Source: Thioglobus_A sp964344985 (GTDB lineage: Bacteria > Pseudomonadota > Gammaproteobacteria > PS1 > Pseudothioglobaceae). From it: DNA of 64,000 bases. Where the stretch lies: contig CAYFPI010000002.1 of assembly GCA_964344985.1 (NCBI GenBank), forward strand, positions 1-64,000, in the 5' to 3' direction. A program made the translations under genes and the position numbers. Positions 57,873-64,000 of the stretch are shown in pieces. Positions within the stretch are counted from its first letter, which is position 1, and each line of letters begins with the position of its first letter. Below the pieces are notes generated by a model. That model was given only the letters and a program-made list of their open reading frames with translations, had not been told where the DNA came from and ran no database searches.

Positions 57873-59057
57873 TTAAACCACTTGCCCTGCCGCCCATCCT
57901 GATGACCAGGCCCATTGGAAATTATATCCACCTAGCCAGCCAGTTACGTCAACTGTTTCACCAATAAAGTACAGTCCTGGTTGTTTGTTTGATTCCATGG
58001 TTTTAGAGGATAGTTCATTAGTATCTACACCGCCCGTACACACCTCTGCAGTGCGCAATCCTTCGGTGCCACTTGGAGTTAATAGCCAATTGTTCAAAGC
58101 CTGGCCAAACTCTTTTAAATCGGCTTGTTTAATTTCACCCAATATTTTTTCAGACAAATCCGTTGCTATTAAAACTTGAGAAAATCGAAACGCTAAGCGC
58201 TTAGAAAAGTACTCATTAAGAATGGTTTTAAGTGCTGTTGTACCTTTATTTTGCTGTGTAGTTAATAGCAACTCTGTTGCATCAACCCCTGGCAAAAGAT
58301 TAATTGATATTTGATCATTTTTTTTCCAATAAGAGGAAATTTGCAAAACTGCAGGACCGCTAATACCCCGATGAGTAATGAGTATCATTTCTTTAAAGCT
58401 TTGATTATTGCAGCTTATTTCTGCCTCTAATGACAAGCCAGATAAATCTTTAAAATATCTATCAATGTCTGATTGCAGGAAAGTAAAAGGTACTAATGCA
58501 GGTCTAAAAGGAATTGACTTAAGTCCAAACTGTTTGGCAACTTGCAGACCAAAATCTGTAGCCCCCATTTTAGGAATGCTTGGTCCACCTGTGGCAATAA
58601 CCAAAGAATCAGCTTGAAACTTTCCTTGGCTTGATCCAACTGTATAACCTTGATCAAATTTAATTTGATCAATCTCAACATTAAACAACATATCTACCCC
58701 ACCACAATCGTCCAATAACATCTTAAGAACGGCAGGAGATTTTTGATCACAAAACAACTGACCTAGTGTTTTCTCACTCCAACTCAGTTGATGAGATTCA
58801 AGCTTAACAATAAAATCCCATTGTGTATAGCGTGATAAGGCTGATTTGCAAAAATGTGGATTGTTTGACAGATAGGCTTCTGAGTCAACAAAAAGATTGG
58901 TAAAGTTACAACGACCACCACCAGAGATAAGAATTTTTTTTCCAGCTTTATTGGCTTTGTCTAAGATTAATACATTTCGCCCGCACCTATTAGCTTCAAT
59001 AGCACACATTAGCCCCGCTGCGCCTGCACCAATAATGATAACGTCGTAAATTTTCAA
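57873..59057 (-). CDS. NAD(P)/FAD-dependent oxidoreductase, HI0933/YhiN family
   Basis: 394 residues. N-terminal FAD dinucleotide motif IIGAGAAGLMCAIEANRCG and the family motif KKILISGGGRCNFTN, with SLVIATGGPSIPKMGATDFG in the middle and the C-terminal GLYFIGETVDVTGWLGGYNF. These BaiN-like flavoproteins have no agreed substrate in most bacteria. It overlaps the hydrolase-TlpA fusion gene by four bases and is the last gene of the kdsA-dapB transcription unit. Confidence 0.9.
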   Translation of the reverse strand: MKIYDVIIIGAGAAGLMCAIEANRCGRNVLILDKANKAGKKILISGGGRCNFTNLFVDSEAYLSNNPHFCKSALSRYTQWDFIVKLESHQLSWSEKTLGQLFCDQKSPAVLKMLLDDCGGVDMLFNVEIDQIKFDQGYTVGSSQGKFQADSLVIATGGPSIPKMGATDFGLQVAKQFGLKSIPFRPALVPFTFLQSDIDRYFKDLSGLSLEAEISCNNQSFKEMILITHRGISGPAVLQISSYWKKNDQISINLLPGVDATELLLTTQQNKGTTALKTILNEYFSKRLAFRFSQVLIATDLSEKILGEIKQADLKEFGQALNNWLLTPSGTEGLRTAEVCTGGVDTNELSSKTMESNKQPGLYFIGETVDVTGWLGGYNFQWAWSSGWAAGQVV

Positions 59058-60298
59058 AGCAAATCTTTAATGGTATTAACAACTGATGGAGAATCCCACT
59101 CTAGAGCGCCACGATAGCCGTGGCGAATCACTCCGTTTTTATCCAATAAAAAATTAGATGGGTAAGCATATACACCCCAATCTTTAACTGCCTCTCCAGA
59201 GGTGTCTAGTAGAGTCAACAAATCAAAGTTAACTTTTTTCTTAAACTCTGTAATTTCACCAATAGACTCACCAACATTAACTGTGATAATCTCAAACTCA
59301 TCTTTGCTGAATTTTTCACTCAACCTAACCAAAGACGGGATTTCTTTCACACAAGGCTTGCACCAACTTGCCCAAAAATTAACAAGCACCACTTTGTTTT
59401 TAAAATCTGTAATTGATATTTTTTGCCCACTCAAATTATCCAGCTTAAGCTCAATATTGTGCCTACCTCTATATGGTGCAAGCTTAGGCTCACTAATTGC
59501 ATGACTAACCCTAGACTCTCTACATTTTGACTGTGTTAATAATAAAGGCGGGTCAATGGTTGATAGTAATTTAGAGGCCTGAATATAAATATTATCAAGA
59601 TTATCTCTCGCCACCATATCGGCTTTTAATAAATCGCTCTCATTACGCATGTGAAATCCACCACGCACACCCTTAAGCTTGTGAACAAACACAGAGCTAC
59701 CACCAGTTTCTAACGTATCTGTAATTTCTTGTATACGGAAATATTTAGTTCCATATTGTGGCATTAATAGATAAATAGGCAGGTTGCTAGATTTGGCAAT
59801 ATCTACATAATCAGCTTTATCTCCCAATCTTGGCTTGCCTTGAATTAAATGTGGCGAATGGAAAATATGGCCTTTTAAATAATCAGAATCTGGGTATTCT
59901 AGTTGCCACCTACGTGCCACCTTTAAAGCTAGTTGGGCGCCTCTGCCCGAGGTGATAAAAAATAGCTTTTTAAACCCTTGTTGCTTTGTAAAATAAACCA
60001 ACTCCACCAAGTCATCAACATCAAACTTATCAATACTGCTGCGATGTTTTGGCACCATGTAGCTTGAGTGTAAATCAAGCGCCCAAACATCATAACCAGA
60101 AAAAGCCAGCTGTTGTGCTGTTGGGATGTATCCCTTGCCAAATCCGCGCTCCGATGGAAGGTATAAATATAGTGTTTCGCCATCAGATTTAAATGTATCG
60201 ATACTGATAACTTCGTTTGAAATTAACTCAACCTCTATTTTCTCACTGGCAAAAATAGCCGACGAAAACAAAATAAAAGCTAAAAACAATCGCTGCAT
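59054..60298 (-). CDS. Exported fusion: alpha/beta-hydrolase-like domain plus TlpA thioredoxin
   Basis: 414 residues: signal peptide (about 1-17), hydrolase-like domain (about 18-245), linker with two or three cysteine-proximal residues, and a TlpA domain (about 283-414) with FWASWCKPC (Cys313, Cys316) and cis-proline in VYAYPSNFLLDK. The hydrolase elbow reads TSGRGA (116-121), with Gly in place of the serine nucleophile. Both halves match, in order, the separate genes at 48049-48801 and 48798-49310, showing that the two domains work together. It overlaps a 92-residue hypothetical gene by one base and yhiN by four. Function unknown. Confidence 0.85.
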   Translation of the reverse strand: MQRLFLAFILFSSAIFASEKIEVELISNEVISIDTFKSDGETLYLYLPSERGFGKGYIPTAQQLAFSGYDVWALDLHSSYMVPKHRSSIDKFDVDDLVELVYFTKQQGFKKLFFITSGRGAQLALKVARRWQLEYPDSDYLKGHIFHSPHLIQGKPRLGDKADYVDIAKSSNLPIYLLMPQYGTKYFRIQEITDTLETGGSSVFVHKLKGVRGGFHMRNESDLLKADMVARDNLDNIYIQASKLLSTIDPPLLLTQSKCRESRVSHAISEPKLAPYRGRHNIELKLDNLSGQKISITDFKNKVVLVNFWASWCKPCVKEIPSLVRLSEKFSKDEFEIITVNVGESIGEITEFKKKVNFDLLTLLDTSGEAVKDWGVYAYPSNFLLDKNGVIRHGYRGALEWDSPSVVNTIKDLL

Positions 60299-60576
60299 TA
60301 GTTGTTGTATTCTTCTTTATACCCACTTGATGGGTACATCTCTAAAATATAATACAAAATTACACCTTCGGAAGAGCGTGATGGGCCTAGCACTTTTGCA
60401 GCATACAAATGATTTTCAGGATCTGATTTTTCAATAGCCTGCTCCATGCTCTCAACAACTTCAACATTGTTGGCAGGTACACGTTCGCGCTTAATGCGAG
60501 GAATTCTTACAATTGCAAATTCTTCCTTAACAACTTTGATGCTAGGATGAGGATCTAATGCATAGCCATTAACCAT
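60298..60576 (-). CDS. Hypothetical protein upstream of the hydrolase-TlpA fusion
   Basis: 92 residues, no signal or membrane segment. Mixed alpha/beta composition with VVKEEFAIVRIPRIKRERV and LYAAKVLGPSRSSEGVILYY. Not recognised. The stop shares one base with the start of the fusion gene (TAATG), so translation is coupled, and it lies nine bases after the yciI-family gene. Its position between soluble metabolic genes and an exported redox protein gives no clear role. Confidence 0.72.
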   Translation of the reverse strand: MVNGYALDPHPSIKVVKEEFAIVRIPRIKRERVPANNVEVVESMEQAIEKSDPENHLYAAKVLGPSRSSEGVILYYILEMYPSSGYKEEYNN

Positions 60577-60585
60577 AATTGTAAA

Positions 60586-60888
60586 TTAAGGCAGTACCTT
60601 TTTAAATGGCTTGACAACTACACTTTTGTAAGCACCTGAGGCCATATAAGGGTCAGCATCAGCCCATGTCTGTGCATCCTCAAGACAGTCAAACTCTGCC
60701 ACAACTAATGAGCCAGTAAAGCCTGCCTCACCAGGTTCGTTATTATCAATTGCAGGATGAGGCCCTGCTAAGATCAATCGACCTTCGTTTTTTAAATTAT
60801 TTAAACGCTCAATATGTGCAGGACGCACCGACATTCTTTTCTCTAATGAATCCTCTACATCTTGAGAGATAATTGCATACAACATCAA
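60586..60888 (-). CDS. YciI-family protein
   Basis: 100 residues of the dimeric ferredoxin-like YCII fold. Conserved His/Asp pair in RPAHIERLNNLKNEGRLILA and DPYMASGAYKSVVVKPFKKV. The family is small, cytoplasmic and mostly uncharacterised; some members are dehydrochlorinase- or regulator-like. Located seven bases after dapB, as in several proteobacteria. Confidence 0.92.
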   Translation of the reverse strand: MMLYAIISQDVEDSLEKRMSVRPAHIERLNNLKNEGRLILAGPHPAIDNNEPGEAGFTGSLVVAEFDCLEDAQTWADADPYMASGAYKSVVVKPFKKVLP

Positions 60889-60895
60889 GTACTCC

Positions 60896-61627
60896 TTATA
60901 GATCTAACACATCTTGCATAGAATACAAGCCTGCGCCCCTGCCTTCTAACCAGATAGCCGCACGAACCGCACCATTAGCAAATGTCATGCGTGATGAGGC
61001 TTTATGAGTAACCTCTACGCGCTCCCCTTCCATAAAGAAACTTACTGTGTGCTCGCCCACTACATCGCCACCTCGAATGGTAGAAAAACCAATAGTTTGA
61101 CGATCACGCGGCTCTTCGATGCCTTCACGACCGTAAATAGCACACTCAGACAAATCTCTACCTAAGGCATTAGCCACTACCTCACCCATCTTAAGTGCAG
61201 TACCAGATGGGGCGTCTACCTTGTGGCGATGATGCGCTTCAACAATTTCAATATCAGCGTCTTCACCAATAACGCGAGATGCCATATCCAACAATTTAAG
61301 AGAAAGGTTAACACCAACACTCATGTTTGGCGCAAAAACAATCGGTGTATCCTTAGCCGCGGTATTAATGACTTGTAATTCAATATCACTAAAACCTGTA
61401 GTGCCAATTACCATGGCCTTTCCAGCTTGCTCACAAATTGTTAAATATTCTAATGTTGCTTCTGGGCGTGTAAAGTCGATCAATACATCAAATTGATCCA
61501 ATATTGAATTAAGATCATCGCCCTTATCTAAGGTAGCGCCTAGGCTTACTTTATTGTTTTGGCCGATTGCCTCAATAATCGTTTGACCCATGCGTCCAGA
61601 AGCACCAACCACTGCAATTCTTGTCAT
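60896..61627 (-). CDS. dapB: 4-hydroxy-tetrahydrodipicolinate reductase
   Basis: 243 residues, slightly shorter than the E. coli enzyme. NAD(P)-binding loop VGASGRMGQTIIEAIG, catalytic EAHHRHKVDAPSGTA and KMGEVVANALG. It reduces hydroxy-tetrahydrodipicolinate in lysine and meso-diaminopimelate synthesis, so it also feeds peptidoglycan. It lies 37 bases downstream of the ligase gene in the same orientation. Confidence 0.95.
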   Translation of the reverse strand: MTRIAVVGASGRMGQTIIEAIGQNNKVSLGATLDKGDDLNSILDQFDVLIDFTRPEATLEYLTICEQAGKAMVIGTTGFSDIELQVINTAAKDTPIVFAPNMSVGVNLSLKLLDMASRVIGEDADIEIVEAHHRHKVDAPSGTALKMGEVVANALGRDLSECAIYGREGIEEPRDRQTIGFSTIRGGDVVGEHTVSFFMEGERVEVTHKASSRMTFANGAVRAAIWLEGRGAGLYSMQDVLDL

Positions 61628-61664
61628 ATTTTATTCACTCTAGTAATTAAAGATTGAGCCTCAA

Positions 61665-62498
61665 CTATTCTTGTTTAACCTTTAAATATACTGGATATTT
61701 ATAGTTACCTTTATTAGTGAAGCCATAATATTTAAACGTAATTTTACTACCAATAGATGGTGGGTTTTCTCTGTCTTTATCCTTAAACCCAGATCCAACT
61801 CTTAATTGCTTGCCACTTTCCGTCTGACAAAGCACCGAACCCATTTTTCCAAGATACTTACCCTTTCCTGGCAATATCTCCAACACTGTGCACTCAGTAT
61901 CAAAATACTTTTTAACTTTAAGCGCAGAAGATAATCTGCCCGTCTCATACAGAGTGTTTGGATTACGTACCACTACGCCCTCACCCTTTTGAGCAACAAC
62001 CTCTGCAAGATAATCTTGAAGTTGGCTTTTATCTTTTATTAATGTTTGCTTAAGAATTTTTAGATTGGGTACTGGCTTTTTAGCCAGATAATTTTCTAAA
62101 ACTGACAATCTATCGAACAAGTTGCCTGTCTGATTTGGTACTTCAAAAATATTATGCGTTATATTTTTCCAGCGATCATCAGGATTTTGACTACGAACAA
62201 TTGAGCTGATTGTCTCAAAATCATCTCTTTTGGTCCAAAGCTCACCATCTACAGCAAATGGCGGATAATCTTTTATAAACCACGCTGGCGCCTGAATAGT
62301 GTTCCCACCTCGACTAATTAACTCCGACCCTGTCCAAAAACCTCGAATGCCATCAAGTTTTTCGCTCATTACCCAACCAGCAACTTCTTTGCTATCGTCA
62401 TAGGTTTTGAGTAAAAATAAATCTGGCTGATTTTTGGCAAAAACTGTTTGAGAAAATAGTAGAAAAATTAAAACTAATTTAACACCAATTCTCAACAC
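61665..62498 (-). CDS. Exported ATP-dependent DNA ligase (Lig E type)
   Basis: 277 residues, minimal ATP-dependent ligase. A signal peptide (MLRIGVKLVLIFLLFSQTVFA) precedes the adenylation domain with catalytic Lys47 in SEKLDGIRGFW, FAVDGELW (motif III), EGVVVRNP (motif IV) and LKVKKYFDTE (motif V), and a small OB-fold C-terminus. Lig E proteins occur in competent proteobacteria and are thought to act in the periplasm on extracellular or incoming DNA. It follows kdsA by seven bases. Confidence 0.9.
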   Translation of the reverse strand: MLRIGVKLVLIFLLFSQTVFAKNQPDLFLLKTYDDSKEVAGWVMSEKLDGIRGFWTGSELISRGGNTIQAPAWFIKDYPPFAVDGELWTKRDDFETISSIVRSQNPDDRWKNITHNIFEVPNQTGNLFDRLSVLENYLAKKPVPNLKILKQTLIKDKSQLQDYLAEVVAQKGEGVVVRNPNTLYETGRLSSALKVKKYFDTECTVLEILPGKGKYLGKMGSVLCQTESGKQLRVGSGFKDKDRENPPSIGSKITFKYYGFTNKGNYKYPVYLKVKQE

Positions 62499-62505
62499 AA
62501 TCAGA

Positions 62506-63339
62506 TTATAAGCTGTCTTCTAAAAAGCCATTCTGCTTAGTAATATTATCAATATCTTGCAAGGCTTTTAACATATCTGCCATTTTATGAATTGGAATCA
62601 TATTAGGACCATCACTGAGTGCATTTTCAGGATCAGGATGTGTCTCCATGAAAAACCCTGACACACCAACTGCCGCTGCTGCTCTTGCTAATACTGGAAC
62701 CATTTCTCTTTGACCGCCAGAAGTAAGGCCGTTGCCACCTGGTTGCTGCACAGAATGTGTAGCATCAAATACCACTGGCTGACCCGTTGAGCGCATGGTG
62801 GATAGACCGCGCATATCTGACACCAAAGTGTTATAACCAAATGAAGTGCCACGATCACAAATGGTAATTTGTTGATTACCTACTTCAAAAGCCTTATCCA
62901 CAACATTTTGCATATCCCAAGGCGCTTGAAACTGCCCTTTTTTAATATTAACTGGAATACCCTGTTTGCAAACATTTTGAATAAAGTTGGTCTGACGTAC
63001 TAAAAATGCTGGTGTTTGCATCATATCAACCACATCTGCCACTTCATCTAGTGGTGTATCTTCATGCACATCAGTAAGCACGGGCAGGCCAATTTCGTCT
63101 TTTACTTTTTGCAAGATTCTCAAACCTTCTTCAATGCCCAGCCCTCTAAAACTACCTGTGCTAGAGCGATTAGCCTTGTCATAAGAAGATTTATAAATAA
63201 AATTAATGCCTAGTGCTTCAGTAACACTCTTTAGATGCTCTGCTGTGCCCAACGCTAGCTCTTCAGACTCAATCACACAAGGGCCTGCAATTAAGAAAAA
63301 CGGCTGATCAATACCAACTTCAAAATCTAGTAATTTCAT
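62506..63339 (-). CDS. kdsA: 3-deoxy-8-phosphooctulonate synthase
   Basis: 277 residues. It condenses phosphoenolpyruvate with arabinose 5-phosphate to give KDO-8-phosphate for lipopolysaccharide. Motifs: FLIAGPCVIESEELAL, YKSSYDKANRSS, LTDVHEDTPLDEVADVVDMM and DATHSVQQPGG. It confirms a Gram-negative envelope. First gene of the minus-strand unit toward dapB; the 240-base region to trpC contains the start region for both and an AAATAATC/GATTATTT inverted repeat near 63485-63519. Confidence 0.95.
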   Translation of the reverse strand: MKLLDFEVGIDQPFFLIAGPCVIESEELALGTAEHLKSVTEALGINFIYKSSYDKANRSSTGSFRGLGIEEGLRILQKVKDEIGLPVLTDVHEDTPLDEVADVVDMMQTPAFLVRQTNFIQNVCKQGIPVNIKKGQFQAPWDMQNVVDKAFEVGNQQITICDRGTSFGYNTLVSDMRGLSTMRSTGQPVVFDATHSVQQPGGNGLTSGGQREMVPVLARAAAAVGVSGFFMETHPDPENALSDGPNMIPIHKMADMLKALQDIDNITKQNGFLEDSL

Positions 63340-63579
63340 AATGGTTAAAAAAAATATTAATAATTAATAAGGTTAATTATAAGAGACCTTTGTATTAAGT
63401 AGGGATGATTAGCAAAATTCAATTTTTTCCACAATTGGTAATCTTATTAAGCCCAGCTCTAGCAAGGCTAAGGTAGGGTTTAATAAATAATCAAGTGGGT
63501 GAAAAGTGGATTATTTATGATTATTCATATTTATACAAAGGACTCTACAAGTCAAAACAATTCATTAAAATACTAATTC

Positions 63580-64000
63580 ATGACAAATACACCCGACATT
63601 CTAAAAAAAATTATTGCCCGTAAAGAGCAGGAAATACTTGATGCTAAAAAACTTATCAGCCCTGATAAGATGATGGAGCAAGCCTACGATAATCGCAATA
63701 CGCGTGATTTCTTTGCAGCATTAAAAAATAAGGCTGATCTAGGACAAAATGCTGTTATTGCTGAGATTAAAAAAGCCTCGCCTTCAAAAGGGATTTTGCG
63801 CGAAAATTTTAATCCTATTGAGATTGCAAAAAGCTATGAAAAGCATGGCGCAGCTTGCTTGTCAGTATTGACTGACAGAGATTTTTTCCAAGGTGATGAT
63901 CAGTATCTGATTGATGCACGATCAGCCGTATCATTACCCGTATTACGCAAAGAATTTATTATCGAGCCTTATCAGGTTTTTCAATCCAGAGCACTTGGTG
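63580..64000 (+). CDS. trpC: Indole-3-glycerol phosphate synthase, N-terminal part (runs off window)
   Basis: The first 140 codons are present. After a short N-terminal helix the TIM-barrel motifs VIAEIKKASPSKGILRENFN (catalytic Lys), CLSVLTDRDFFQGDDQYL and LPVLRKEFIIEPYQVFQSRA are diagnostic of TrpC. It converts CDRP to indole-3-glycerol phosphate in tryptophan synthesis. No strong ribosome-binding site precedes the ATG. TrpC here is not seen fused to TrpF because the C-terminus is outside the window. Confidence 0.95.
   Translation, partial: MTNTPDILKKIIARKEQEILDAKKLISPDKMMEQAYDNRNTRDFFAALKNKADLGQNAVIAEIKKASPSKGILRENFNPIEIAKSYEKHGAACLSVLTDRDFFQGDDQYLIDARSAVSLPVLRKEFIIEPYQVFQSRALG

Noticed and set aside
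63485..63519. CAAGTGGGTGAAAA shared with 53762-53775, considered as a repeat element
   Set aside because: Only about 14 bases match and the surroundings differ; too little to call a repeat family.
1..64000. CRISPR arrays, rRNA operons, prophage or integron structures
   Set aside because: No regularly spaced repeats, rRNA sequence, phage structural genes or attachment-site signatures were found on reading both strands.

Overview
The window is AT-rich gammaproteobacterial chromosome. Gene content and domain architectures fit a marine sulfur-oxidising lineage of the SUP05 / Candidatus Thioglobus type. Supporting genes are a sulfur-globule-like protein, an SQR-like flavoprotein, a SoxH-like metallo-beta-lactamase with a DUF4395 protein and a cytochrome c-prime remnant, several periplasmic TlpA thioredoxins, a di-haem cytochrome c, and a glycolate salvage operon. 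This placement is inference from content, not from a marker-gene search. A 10-N scaffold gap (3788-3797) inside ileS shows that this is a draft assembly.

Layout. 1-6.5 kb (minus): ileS-aroB-(coiled-coil membrane protein)-gatC-gatA-gatB. 6.5-7 kb: two tiny, similar single-helix membrane proteins behind an FNR-type promoter. 7-11.8 kb (minus): rluB, trpS, coaX, nhaD, ygfZ. 11.85-12.6 kb: a REP-associated Y1 transposase (RAYT) between two identical 31-bp palindromes. 12.6-14.6 kb: a porin with a long regulatory upstream region, then a PuuD-type membrane protein. 14.7-17.6 kb: mutM and a degenerate S24-like protein, then pgeF and rluD. 17.7-18.1 kb: two tRNA-Glu and one tRNA-Ala. 18.2-23 kb: MBL hydrolase-nadD-rsfS-rlmH, a GST, arsC, a TlpA protein, epmB and a small RMF-like protein. 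23.1-25.3 kb: uvrD. 25.3-33.3 kb (minus): one long, mostly overlapping transcription unit, glcD-glcE-glcF-rlmD-(YkuD)-(rhodanese)-ampG-nagZ-(hypothetical). It joins glycolate oxidation to peptidoglycan recycling, and a glyoxylate aminotransferase is divergent from it. 34.5-39 kb: ferredoxin, a cyclophilin-FKBP fusion, mraY outside a mur cluster, dCMP deaminase and prfC. 39-40 kb: DUF302 and a sulfur-globule-like protein behind a second FNR-type promoter. 40-47.3 kb (minus): gyrA, aroG, folE2, queD, parC. 47.4-54.8 kb: cytochrome c4-like protein, a split hydrolase/TlpA pair, gcvP, hinT, the SQR-like protein and a RutE-like nitroreductase. 55-57.8 kb: a decaying stretch with a frameshifted cytochrome c-prime and a broken toxin-antitoxin pair. 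57.9-63.3 kb (minus): kdsA, periplasmic DNA ligase, dapB, yciI, a hypothetical gene, a hydrolase-TlpA fusion, yhiN. The window ends inside trpC.

Strongest candidate for an undescribed system: a periplasmic module pairing a non-canonical alpha/beta-hydrolase-like domain with a TlpA-type thioredoxin. It occurs twice, once as two overlapping genes (48049-49310) and once as a single fused protein (59054-60298). The usual serine nucleophile position appears to be glycine in both copies. Second candidate: FNR-like boxes (TTGAC-N4-ATCAA on the transcribed strand) placed about 41 bases from the inferred start, upstream of the tiny membrane-protein pair and of the sulfur-globule-like/DUF302 genes.
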